Assembly: GCF_020991455.1 (NCBI RefSeq)
Contig: NZ_JAJMOX010000008.1
Coordinates: forward strand, 1-64,000
Origin: Flavobacterium sp. JAS
Lineage (GTDB): Bacteria; Bacteroidota; Bacteroidia; Flavobacteriales; Flavobacteriaceae
DNA: 64,000 bases
Direction of reading: 5' to 3'
A program made the position numbers and the translations under genes. A model generated the notes under the pieces. It worked only from the letters and a program-made list of their open reading frames with translations, did no database searches and was not told where the DNA came from. Below, in pieces: positions 17,678 through 25,929 of this stretch; position 1 is the first letter of the stretch, and every line of letters starts with the position of its first letter.

Positions 17678-19399
17678 ATGAGAATTAAAACTAAATTGAA
17701 TCTGGGAGTTGGATTATTATTTTTAATGATTATCATACTTTCACTAGTGAGTGGATATTCTGTTTTTTTGATAAAAGCAGACACTGAAAATATTCTGAAA
17801 GCAAATTATAATACGCTTGAATATTCCCGTAATATGATTTTGTCTTTGGATGAAATTAAAATGAGTACCGATAATAAGATCCTTACTTTTAAAGAATATC
17901 TTGAAAAACAAACTCAGAATGTTACTGAGCCCGGTGAAAAAGAAGCAACAACTAAACTTGAACAAGATTTTTTGCTTCTGCAAAAAAACAGCACAAATGA
18001 AACTGTAAAAACACAAATCAGGCAAGATATTTTCGCAATTATGAAACTCAATCTCGATGCCATAAAACAGAAAAGTGATATCGCCAAACATACTGCCGAA
18101 AATGCTAATTTATGGATTGCTATTGTGGGAACTTTATGTTTTTTAATTGCTTTTAATTTGCTGGTTAATTTACCCAATAATATTGCCAATCCAATTAAGG
18201 AACTAACTCAGAGTATTAAGGAAATTGCCAATAAAAATTATTCAGAACGTGTACATTTTACCAATCATAACGAATATGGAGATTTGGCAAAATCGTTTAA
18301 TACAATGGCCCAGAAACTCCAGGAATACAACAACAGTAATTTGTACAAATTATTCTTCGAGAAAAAACGACTGGAAACACTTATCAATAATATGCACGAT
18401 CCTATTATTGGATTGGATCAGGAAGGTGTCATTTTGTTTGTGAATGATGAAGCTTTGAAAATTATCGGAATGAAATCTGAGGATGTTATCGGAAAATCGG
18501 CTTCTACTCTAGCCTTGTCAAATGACTTAATCCGCTCGTTAATTTTGAAAGAATTGGCTTCCGATTCTCAGAAAAAACAACCGATGAAGATTTTTGCTCA
18601 CGGAAAAGAAAGCTATTTTGATAAAGAAACCATCAATATCACGATAACTCCAACTGGCGAAGAAAAAGAAATCAATATTGGCGATGTGATTATTCTTAGA
18701 AATATTACTCTATTTAAAGAACTTGATTTTGCAAAAACTAATTTTATTGCCACCGTTTCGCACGAATTAAAAACGCCAATTGCTTCGATAAAACTAAGTC
18801 TTCAATTGCTTCAAAACAGCAAAACCGGCGACATGAACGATGATCAAAAACAATTGGTCGAAAGTATAAAAGATGACAGTCAAAGGCTATTGAAAATCAC
18901 TGGTGAATTACTGAATTTATCACAACTGGAAACCGGAAATATTCAGCTGAATATTGACAAAAGCAATCCGTATGCTATTGTAAATTATGCTGTTGAAGCT
19001 GTAAAAGTTCAGGCAGAACAAAAACAAATAAAACTAGTAATTGATGCCGATGAAAATCTACAAGATGTAAAAGCCGACAGCGAAAAAACAGGTTGGGTTT
19101 TGATTAATTATTTATCAAACGCAATTACCTATTCATCTGAAAAAAGTACGATTATTATCAGATTAAAAGAAGAAAATAATCAAATTGTATTTCAAGTAAT
19201 TGATACCGGAAAAGGCATCGACGCAAGATACAAAGACAAGGTTTTTGATAAATATTTCCAGATTCCCGGAAGTCAAAAATCAGGAACCGGATTAGGTTTA
19301 GCGATTAGCAAAGAATTTATTGAAGCACAAAATGGTATTATTGGTGTAGAAAGTAATTTAGGCTTAGGAAGTACATTTTGGTTTTCGTTGAAAGTATAA
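17678..19399 (+). CDS. Membrane sensor histidine kinase, HAMP-PAS-HisKA-HATPase
   Basis: The 573-residue protein has transmembrane helices at about 10-32 and 146-166 around a helical periplasmic sensor. A HAMP linker (about 167-220), a PAS domain (about 228-345, GLDQEGVILFVNDEAL), HisKA with acceptor His362 (TVSHELKTPIAS) and HATPase_c with NYLSNAITYS, DTGKGI and GTGLGLAIS follow. It follows the KdpD-like gene by 104 bases and may supply the kinase half missing there, so a two-protein KdpD is a reasonable model. No response regulator follows it. The nearest are the two sigma-54 regulators 8-14 kb upstream. Partner assignment is inferred. Confidence 0.9.
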   Translation: MRIKTKLNLGVGLLFLMIIILSLVSGYSVFLIKADTENILKANYNTLEYSRNMILSLDEIKMSTDNKILTFKEYLEKQTQNVTEPGEKEATTKLEQDFLLLQKNSTNETVKTQIRQDIFAIMKLNLDAIKQKSDIAKHTAENANLWIAIVGTLCFLIAFNLLVNLPNNIANPIKELTQSIKEIANKNYSERVHFTNHNEYGDLAKSFNTMAQKLQEYNNSNLYKLFFEKKRLETLINNMHDPIIGLDQEGVILFVNDEALKIIGMKSEDVIGKSASTLALSNDLIRSLILKELASDSQKKQPMKIFAHGKESYFDKETINITITPTGEEKEINIGDVIILRNITLFKELDFAKTNFIATVSHELKTPIASIKLSLQLLQNSKTGDMNDDQKQLVESIKDDSQRLLKITGELLNLSQLETGNIQLNIDKSNPYAIVNYAVEAVKVQAEQKQIKLVIDADENLQDVKADSEKTGWVLINYLSNAITYSSEKSTIIIRLKEENNQIVFQVIDTGKGIDARYKDKVFDKYFQIPGSQKSGTGLGLAISKEFIEAQNGIIGVESNLGLGSTFWFSLKV

Positions 19400-19421
19400 A
19401 AAAGAACCATAGGCTCAGCCA

Positions 19422-19527
19422 ATTTTGTAGGGCTGGATTTTAATCCGATTCCATAAAAACATATAATGCCAAAACAATATGTTTAGATTTATATCCATTT
19501 TCAACGGATTAAAATCCGTTCCTACAA
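19422..19527. repeat. Inverted repeat with GGATTTTAATCCG arms
   Basis: Arms around 19422-19447 and 19505-19527 share GTAGG-nnn-GGATTTTAATCCG, pairing except for three central bases and a small bulge. With the next repeat it occupies much of the 506-base gap between the kinase and the PAP2 gene; the rest is AT-rich with no gene seen. Confidence 0.65.
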
Positions 19528-19701
19528 TATAAATCATTCCTACGGAATTTATATAGCCCCCACAGTACATTCTTACTAATTTTTGTTTTTTTTACCAATA
19601 TTTAAATCCTAAAAGAGTATATTTGAAGAGATTAAATATTTGGTAGAAATATTTTTACACACAATATATTTGAAATTACCATTTTCATTTCTATTGTCCG
19701 T

Positions 19702-19753
19702 CTGAGCGAAGTCGAAGGACTTTATAGTATTAAAGATCTTCGACTTCGCTCAG
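19702..19753. repeat. 16-bp perfect inverted repeat CTGAGCGAAGTCGAAG
   Basis: Arms 19702-19717 and 19738-19753 are perfect reverse complements around a 20-base loop. It is locally GC-rich against an AT-rich background, as is usual for dispersed palindromes in this genus. No T-run follows. Confidence 0.75.
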
Positions 19754-19905
19754 AGTGACACTTAAAAACAATATAATATTTAGCCAATCTTAATCCAACT
19801 ATCTCATTTAAAGCTAAGAAATTAATATTCGCTTAAGGTTAGATTAAGCCCAAAATAGTTAATTTGAACATACGTTATTATTGCAACTTATAACAATAAC
19901 AAAAG

Positions 19906-20667
19906 ATGTTTTACAAAACGATTTCTCTGGTGTTTTTATTTGTTTTTTTGAGTGCCAATGCACAACAAAACGACTCCATAACAAAAATTGACAGTACTTC
20001 ACATAACCTGAAATTCAATTACAAACAATTAATTATTCCGGGGGTATTAATTGGATATGGGGTTATTGGCATTGAAAGCGATCAACTTCTGAGTTTCAAC
20101 CATCAAATCAAAGATGAAGTTACCGAAGATATTGACGACAAAATCACTATTGATGATTTCTCTCAATATGCACCTGCAGCATCCGTTTATGCTTTGAATG
20201 CTTTTGGTGTAAAAGGCAAAAATAATATGCGTGATCGTTCTGTAATTTTTGTGACCTCGTATGTTATTATGGCTTCGACTGTTTTGGGTTTAAAATCACT
20301 CGTACATGAAGAACGTCCCGACGGAAGTTCTAACAATTCATTTCCTTCCGGTCACACAGCCACTGCTTTTGCCGGAGCCGAATTTTTATGGCAGGAATAC
20401 AAAGACAAATCTATTTGGTACGGAATTGCAGGTTATGCCGTAGCAACAGGAACCGGGCTTTTTAGAATTTACAACAATCGTCATTGGCTAACAGATGTTG
20501 CTGCCGGAGCCGGAATCGGGATTTTGAGTACTAAATTGGCGTATTGGATGAATCCATATATCACCAAAAAACTTTTTAAATCGTCTTCTGAAAACAAATC
20601 AACTTCTATGGTAATGCCTTTTTATAACGGGCAGCAATATGGATTGGGTTTTGTGAAGGTGTTTTAA
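19906..20667 (+). CDS. PAP2-family phosphatase
   Basis: A 253-residue exported or membrane-associated phosphatase with a signal peptide (1-19, ending ANAQ). The type 2 phosphatidic-acid-phosphatase signature is complete: K-x6-RP in KSLVHEERP, PSGH in FPSGHTATAF, and R-x5-H-x3-D in RIYNNRHWLTD. Related enzymes dephosphorylate lipid phosphates such as undecaprenyl pyrophosphate or phosphatidylglycerophosphate. The exact substrate is not readable. It appears monocistronic; the 3' side carries a dispersed repeat. Confidence 0.87.
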   Translation: MFYKTISLVFLFVFLSANAQQNDSITKIDSTSHNLKFNYKQLIIPGVLIGYGVIGIESDQLLSFNHQIKDEVTEDIDDKITIDDFSQYAPAASVYALNAFGVKGKNNMRDRSVIFVTSYVIMASTVLGLKSLVHEERPDGSSNNSFPSGHTATAFAGAEFLWQEYKDKSIWYGIAGYAVATGTGLFRIYNNRHWLTDVAAGAGIGILSTKLAYWMNPYITKKLFKSSSENKSTSMVMPFYNGQQYGLGFVKVF

Positions 20668-20673
20668 AGTTTT

Positions 20674-20750
20674 TTTGCCACGAATTCACGAATTATTTTA
20701 AATCAAAATTAGTGAATTCGTGACAAAAATCCTTTTAATCTGTGGCAAAA
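20674..20750. repeat. TTTGCCACGAATTCAC... dispersed inverted repeat
   Basis: Outer TTTGCCA/TGGCAAA and inner CACGAATTCAC/GTGAATTCGTG arms surround an AT-rich middle. The right flank, CCTTTTAATCTGTGGCAAA, repeats that at 1262-1283. It lies between the convergent PAP2 and repressor genes and may double as a shared 3' hairpin. Confidence 0.65.
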
Positions 20751-20751
20751 A

Positions 20752-21525
20752 TTATGTATTCGAAGTATTATTCTTAATCTCCATTACTTCTCTTTTTACC
20801 TCCAAAAGTAAATCTTTCATGCTTTGCGATTCGGTTGCTTCGTGGCGTTTATCACTGCGTCCGATGCTGCATTCGTATTCCCAGATTTCAAGAATATCAG
20901 ATGCTTTCACTTCATAATTCGGATAAAATCGATTATCTGATTCCAGAACCAAAGCATTCTTTTTATTCTTATTCAAACGCTTATAAACCATTCCTTCATT
21001 TTTGGTAATCAGGATATATGTTTTACCATCCATCACCTCTCCCAGCCTTTCTACATAACGACCAATAATAATAGATCCGTCTTCATGTGGTGGCATCGAA
21101 TCTCCTTCTACAGGGAAACCTCTATGTTTACCTGGTCCTAAAAACGGAAGAGAAACTTGTTGTAAACTCTCAATATATTCCGGATCGGCATATCCGTTTA
21201 GATATCCTGCTTTTGCTTTTTGAGATACAATTTCGATATAATTCTCCCCAAAACTATCTACCTGTATCGGCAGAATAAGTCGGTTACCCTCTAACTTTAT
21301 CAAGTTTTCAATGTTTATCTTTCGTATATCGACAGACAATAATAAATCGATACTCATGTGAAAATATAAAGCAATCTGCTTTAAAATATCATATGGTGCT
21401 TCGGAAGTTCCATCTTCATATTTAACGTATCTTCCTCGGGTAATTCTAAGGTTTTCAGCTAATTTCTCCTGAGATATTTTATGCTTAACCCTCAATGCTC
21501 TGATGTTATCTGAAAATAAGGACAT
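20752..21525 (-). CDS. LexA/UmuD-like self-cleaving repressor (XRE helix-turn-helix plus S24 peptidase)
   Basis: A 257-residue transcription repressor. An XRE-type helix-turn-helix occupies about 5-65 (ISQEKLAENLRITRGRYVKYE). The C-terminal S24 domain has the LexA-type catalytic pair Ser143 (VEGDSMPP) and Lys182 (GMVYKRL), and an Ala106-Gly107 cleavage site in QKAKAGYLNG. These are the elements needed for RecA-triggered self-cleavage. The long upstream extension to 21678 runs into the dinB gene region; the ATG at 21525 gives the normal domain start. It is divergent from dinB, 83 bases away. It is best read as the local SOS repressor of the polymerase operon; the control itself is inferred. 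Confidence 0.9.
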   Translation of the reverse strand: MSLFSDNIRALRVKHKISQEKLAENLRITRGRYVKYEDGTSEAPYDILKQIALYFHMSIDLLLSVDIRKINIENLIKLEGNRLILPIQVDSFGENYIEIVSQKAKAGYLNGYADPEYIESLQQVSLPFLGPGKHRGFPVEGDSMPPHEDGSIIIGRYVERLGEVMDGKTYILITKNEGMVYKRLNKNKKNALVLESDNRFYPNYEVKASDILEIWEYECSIGRSDKRHEATESQSMKDLLLEVKREVMEIKNNTSNT

Positions 21526-21551
21526 AATTAATTTGTTATAATTTGGAACAG

Positions 21552-21559
21552 CAAATATA
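21552..21559 (-). promoter_or_regulatory. Candidate -7 element of the repressor gene (TATATTTG on the minus strand)
   Basis: The plus strand reads CAAATATA, giving TATATTTG on the minus strand, 27 bases ahead of the repressor ATG. Its expected -33 region falls in the palindrome at 21578-21597, so one operator could control both directions. Confidence 0.4.
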
Positions 21560-21577
21560 CTAAAAATTGTTATCATC

Positions 21578-21597
21578 TGTACTAATTTTGTTGTACA
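21578..21597. promoter_or_regulatory. Candidate operator TGTAC-N10-GTACA over the dinB promoter
   Basis: The sequence TGTACTAATTTTGTTGTACA has perfect 5-base arms. Its spacer contains TAATTTTG (21583-21590), a match to the TAnnTTTG -7 element, 18 bases ahead of the dinB ATG. A repressor bound here would block dinB initiation and cover the upstream part of the repressor promoter. The binding protein is taken to be the adjacent XRE-S24 product from position alone. Confidence 0.5.
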
Positions 21598-21608
21598 AAA
21601 ATGAAGAA

Positions 21609-22790
21609 ATGGCAAGGGCAATTGTACACATGGATTTAGACACCTTTTTCGTATCCTGCGAAAGGCTAACCAACTCACAATTAGAAGGAATACCTCTAAT
21701 TATTGGTGGTGGTGATCGTGGTGTTGTGGCCTCTTGTTCGTATGAAGCCAGACGCTTTGGAGTACGTTCTGCGATGCCTATCTATATGGCGATGAAACTT
21801 TGTCCACAAGCCAAAATTATAAAAGGCGATATGGAATTATACTCTCAATTATCACATAATGTTACGCAGGTCATTCAGGAAAAAGCGCCGATTATGGAAA
21901 AAGCCAGTATCGACGAATTTTATCTTGATATTACCGGAATGGACCGTTTTCACGGAAGTTATAAATGGACTGATGAATTGGCAAAATCAGTCATTAGAGA
22001 AACCGGACTTCCTATTAGTTTTTCGTTATCCATCAATAAAACCGTTTCTAAAATCGCGACTGGCGAAGGCAAACCAAAAGGCAATTTAGAAATTCCAGAA
22101 AATGATGTACAAGCTTTTTTAAATCCGCTATCGATTCAAAAAATACCAATGGTTGGAAGTGTAACTTTTCAGCTTTTATCTAGAATTGGCATTCGAACCA
22201 TACAAACTTTATCTGAAATGCCTGCCGAAGTATTGCAACGCATGATTGGTAAAAACGGCTTGGATATCTGGAAAAAAGCCAACGGAATCGATAACACACC
22301 TGTTGAACCTTATACCGAAAGAAAATCTATTTCTACCGAAACTACTTTTTCTCAGGATACAATTGACATTGAAAAACTCAAAAGAATACTTGTTGGAATG
22401 GTCGAAAAACTGGCTTTCCAACTTCGGTCTGAACAATGGTTAACTTCAACAATTACGGTTAAAATACGTTACGCCAATTTTGATACCGAAACTAAACAAT
22501 GTAAAATCTCTTATACCTCGGCAGATCATATTTTGACCAAAAATGTAATGGAACTTTTTGATAAAGTTTATCAGCGTCGTATGCGATTGCGTTTGATTGG
22601 TATTCGCTTTAGCGGATTGGTTCGTGGTACGTATCAAATAGATCTTTTTGAGGATACTCAGGAAATGTTGTCGCTTTATGCCGCAATGGACCGAATGAAA
22701 AGCCGTTACGGTTTTGACGCTGTTATGCGTTGCGCCGGAGCCCATTTTAAACCAAATAACAAAGACGAAATTTTAAAACGTATTAAATAA
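21609..22790 (+). CDS. dinB: Y-family DNA polymerase (DinB/Pol IV-like, catalytically intact)
   Basis: A 393-residue translesion polymerase. The metal ligands are present: Asp9 in HMDLDTFF, and Asp102-Glu103 in SIDEFYLDI. Helix-hairpin-helix segments (IQKIPMVGSVTFQLLSRIGI) and a little-finger domain follow. The pentapeptide QIDLF at 343-347 matches a beta-clamp-binding motif, and the C-terminus (YAAMDRMKSRYGFDAVMR) resembles the UmuC/DinB family. An upstream TTG would add 14 residues across the putative operator; the ATG at 21609 is preferred. The gene is 4 bases from the next, so the two polymerases are co-expressed. Intact catalysis separates it from ImuB, the inactive Y-family member of ImuABC cassettes. 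Confidence 0.93.
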   Translation: MARAIVHMDLDTFFVSCERLTNSQLEGIPLIIGGGDRGVVASCSYEARRFGVRSAMPIYMAMKLCPQAKIIKGDMELYSQLSHNVTQVIQEKAPIMEKASIDEFYLDITGMDRFHGSYKWTDELAKSVIRETGLPISFSLSINKTVSKIATGEGKPKGNLEIPENDVQAFLNPLSIQKIPMVGSVTFQLLSRIGIRTIQTLSEMPAEVLQRMIGKNGLDIWKKANGIDNTPVEPYTERKSISTETTFSQDTIDIEKLKRILVGMVEKLAFQLRSEQWLTSTITVKIRYANFDTETKQCKISYTSADHILTKNVMELFDKVYQRRMRLRLIGIRFSGLVRGTYQIDLFEDTQEMLSLYAAMDRMKSRYGFDAVMRCAGAHFKPNNKDEILKRIK

Positions 22791-22794
22791 AATC

Positions 22795-25700
22795 ATGTAT
22801 CTCAATTGTCATTCATACCATTCTCTGCGTTACGGCACGATTTCTCTTGATGATCTCATCAAGCAGGCAATTTCTTGTGGTATAAAAGCAATGGCACTTA
22901 CAGATATTAATACCGTTACCGGAATTTATGATTTTATAAGAAAATGTGATGAAAAAGGAATTAAACCTTTGGTTGGAATAGAATTTCGTTGCAATCATCA
23001 ATTTCGATATATTGGTTTGGCTAAAAATGCAGACGGACTTGGCGAAATGAATCGGTTTTTAACGGATCATAATTTCAGCGGAGAACCTTTGCCGTTAATT
23101 GCTCCGGAATTCAAGTCGGTTTTTATTATCTATACTTTAGAAAATGCTCCTGCAGTACTTCGTGAAAATGAATTTATCGGAATCCGGTCAGATGAAATCT
23201 CTAAGCTTTTTACTTCGGAACATAATAATAAGATAGATAAAATGGTTGTGTTTCAACCGGTGACTTTTAGCAATAAAAGAGAATTTAATCTGCATAAAAT
23301 TCTTCGTGCCATTGATACTAATATTATTTTATCAAAATTAACAGAAGCTGATTATTGCAGAACTTCTGAAAAAATGTTGCCTTTAGAATCGCTTTTACCT
23401 TTTTATGAAAAGTATCCTGAAATTATAACCAATACTCAGCAAATAATCGATTCTTGCAATTTTGAATATGATTTTAAAACACCAAAAAACAAGAAACATT
23501 TTACTGAAAATCGCGAAAGTGATATCGCATTACTAACTGAATTAGCCCATAAAGGCTTGGTTTGGCGTTATGGCGAAAATCACGAACAGGCAAAAGCACG
23601 TATAGAAAAAGAACTAAAAGTAATTGATGAATTACAATTCAGTGGCTATTTTTTAATCACCTGGGACATTGTTCAATATAGCAACAGTCAGGGATTCATG
23701 CACATTGGCCGAGGCAGCGGTGCTAATAGTATTATTGCATATTGTTTGGGAATTACCGATATCTGCCCGATAGAACTTGATTTATATTTTGAGCGTTTTT
23801 TGAATTTAAATCGAAAAAGTCCTCCCGATTTTGATATCGATTGGAGTTGGAAAGAACGCAATACCATTTTAGAATATATCTTTAATAAATATGGTCGTGA
23901 TCATGTTGCTTTTTGCGGAACCAACGTTGAATTTAAATACCGATCTATCTTTCGTGAAGTCGGAAAAGTATTTGGTCTTCCTAAAGAAGAATTAGATATG
24001 CTGGCCAAAAACCCAATGGCGTTGCACGAAACCAATTCTATTGTAAAATTCGTTCAGGAATATGGTATGATGCTCGAAAAATACCCAAATCAGCGTAGTA
24101 TGCACGCTTGCGGAATTATCATTTCTGAAGAACCTATTACCAATTATACGCCGTTGGAAATGCCTCCAAAAGGATTTCCGATCGTGCTTTTTGATATGCA
24201 TATTGCCGAAGAAATTGGTTTTGAAAAATTCGACATTTTGAGTCAGCGTGGTATTGGCCATATTGATGATAGCGTAAAATTGATTGAGAAAAATCGGGGT
24301 ATTAAAGTCGATATTCGAGACACTTCTATTTCTAAAGATGAAGCGGTATGCAATATTTATTTGGCGCAAGGCCGAACTATTGGTTGTTTTTATATCGAAA
24401 GTCCGGCGATGCGCGGATTATTACGCCGACTCAATTGTGATAATTATAAAATTCTGGTTGCGGCTTCTTCAATTATTCGCCCAGGAGTTGCACAATCCGG
24501 AATGATGAAAGAATATATTTTTCGCCACAACAATCCAGATCAGTTTGAATATTTTCATGACGTTTTTAAAGAACATCTTGGCGAAACTTACGGCATTATG
24601 GTGTATCAGGAAGATGTTATTAAAATCGCCCAACATTACGGAGGTCTTCCTGCTGCTGACGGAGATATTTTGCGTCGCGCCATGTCCGGGAAAGGAAGGT
24701 CATTAGACGCTTTGCAAAAAGTAAAAGATAATTTCTTTGCTTCTTGTGCTCAAAAAGGACATCCCGAAGGGCTTAGTCAGGAAATTTACCGTCAGATTGA
24801 ATCCTTTGCCGGGTTTTCATTTTGCAAGGCACACTCGGCTTCTTACGCCGTAGAAAGTTACCAAAGTTTGTATCTCAAGATTAATTATCCTGTGGAGTTT
24901 ATGACGGCAGTAATCAACAATCAGGGCGGATTTTACAGGACCGAAGTTTATATACACGAAGCACGCATGTCTGGCGGAACAATCCTAAATCCTTGTGTAA
25001 ATAAAAGCGGATATCATACTACCGTTTACGGAACCGATATTTATTTAGGTTTTATGCATTTGCAGAGTCTGGAATCCAAAACGGCTCATTTAATCGAATC
25101 AGAAAGAGAGAAAAATGGTGATTATCTTTCTTTAGAAGATTTTATTCAGCGCATTCCAATTGGAATTGAAAGCATGAAAATTTTGATTTTTATAGATGCT
25201 TTTCGCTTTACAGGAAAAACAAAAAATCAGCTTTTGGTTGTTGCAAGTTTGCTTCTAAACAATTTTAAACCCGAAAACAGAAGTTTAATGCTCATGCAGG
25301 AACCAGTTAAAGAATACAAGCTCCCTACGTTGGAACGTTCTTTATATGAAGATGCTTTTGATGAAATTGAATTGCTGAGCTTTCCTGTTTCCTGTACTGT
25401 TTTTGATCTCTTGCAAACCAAATATCGTGGAGATATTATGGCTAAGGATTTAGTGGTTCATCACAAAAAACAGGTTCGAATGCTGGCGTATTTAATCTCC
25501 AGAAAACACGTTCCTACTAAAAAAGGCGCAATGTATTTTGGAACCTGGATCGATCATGAAGGTTCTTATTTTGACACGGCCCATTTTCCGGATAGTCTTG
25601 CGCAGTATCCTTTTCAGGGAGGCGGATGTTATCTTTTGTTAGGAAATGTTGAAGTTGATTATCATTTCCCCACAATCACTATTACAAAAATGGCCAAAAT

Positions 25701-25854
25701 GCCTTTTATTCCGGATCCGCGATATATGGATGCCAAAGATCAATTTAAAACACAACGTCAAATTAAGGAAGATGTCAGTCCTACACATCGTGCACCATAT
25801 CCGCAAGGACACGAAATTAACTTGCCGAGACACCGAATGAAATTTCAAAATTAA
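22795..25854 (+). CDS. Short DNA polymerase III alpha subunit (DnaE2-like, error-prone type)
   Basis: A 1019-residue C-family polymerase, shorter than a typical replicative DnaE (about 1160 in E. coli) because the C-terminal tau-binding region is missing. The N-terminal PHP domain (about 1-200) is degenerate: the first His of the HxH metal motif is Asn (LNCHSYHS) and TDH is TDI. The polymerase triad is present: Asp345 and Asp347 in PPDFDIDW and Asp480 in EKFDILSQ. A helix-hairpin-helix segment and an OB-fold (about 880-985) close the protein. It starts 4 bases after dinB. By analogy with DnaE2 it should extend past lesions. The replicative dnaE must lie elsewhere. It might instead be a second general DnaE, but the neighbours favour repair. 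Confidence 0.9.
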   Translation: MYLNCHSYHSLRYGTISLDDLIKQAISCGIKAMALTDINTVTGIYDFIRKCDEKGIKPLVGIEFRCNHQFRYIGLAKNADGLGEMNRFLTDHNFSGEPLPLIAPEFKSVFIIYTLENAPAVLRENEFIGIRSDEISKLFTSEHNNKIDKMVVFQPVTFSNKREFNLHKILRAIDTNIILSKLTEADYCRTSEKMLPLESLLPFYEKYPEIITNTQQIIDSCNFEYDFKTPKNKKHFTENRESDIALLTELAHKGLVWRYGENHEQAKARIEKELKVIDELQFSGYFLITWDIVQYSNSQGFMHIGRGSGANSIIAYCLGITDICPIELDLYFERFLNLNRKSPPDFDIDWSWKERNTILEYIFNKYGRDHVAFCGTNVEFKYRSIFREVGKVFGLPKEELDMLAKNPMALHETNSIVKFVQEYGMMLEKYPNQRSMHACGIIISEEPITNYTPLEMPPKGFPIVLFDMHIAEEIGFEKFDILSQRGIGHIDDSVKLIEKNRGIKVDIRDTSISKDEAVCNIYLAQGRTIGCFYIESPAMRGLLRRLNCDNYKILVAASSIIRPGVAQSGMMKEYIFRHNNPDQFEYFHDVFKEHLGETYGIMVYQEDVIKIAQHYGGLPAADGDILRRAMSGKGRSLDALQKVKDNFFASCAQKGHPEGLSQEIYRQIESFAGFSFCKAHSASYAVESYQSLYLKINYPVEFMTAVINNQGGFYRTEVYIHEARMSGGTILNPCVNKSGYHTTVYGTDIYLGFMHLQSLESKTAHLIESEREKNGDYLSLEDFIQRIPIGIESMKILIFIDAFRFTGKTKNQLLVVASLLLNNFKPENRSLMLMQEPVKEYKLPTLERSLYEDAFDEIELLSFPVSCTVFDLLQTKYRGDIMAKDLVVHHKKQVRMLAYLISRKHVPTKKGAMYFGTWIDHEGSYFDTAHFPDSLAQYPFQGGGCYLLLGNVEVDYHFPTITITKMAKMPFIPDPRYMDAKDQFKTQRQIKEDVSPTHRAPYPQGHEINLPRHRMKFQN

Positions 25855-25929
25855 AACCGTGATTTTAAAACCTATGCTTCTATGTGTTAAACTTTTAAAT
25901 AACAAAAGAAGAATTTACGTTATATACAA

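Noticed and set aside
9650..19400. A kdpE gene
   Set aside because: No OmpR-type receiver with winged helix was found in any frame of the locus; the only receivers nearby belong to the sigma-54 regulators.
21609..22790. Reading the Y-family polymerase as ImuB
   Set aside because: ImuB lacks the acidic catalytic residues, while Asp9, Asp102 and Glu103 are all present here.
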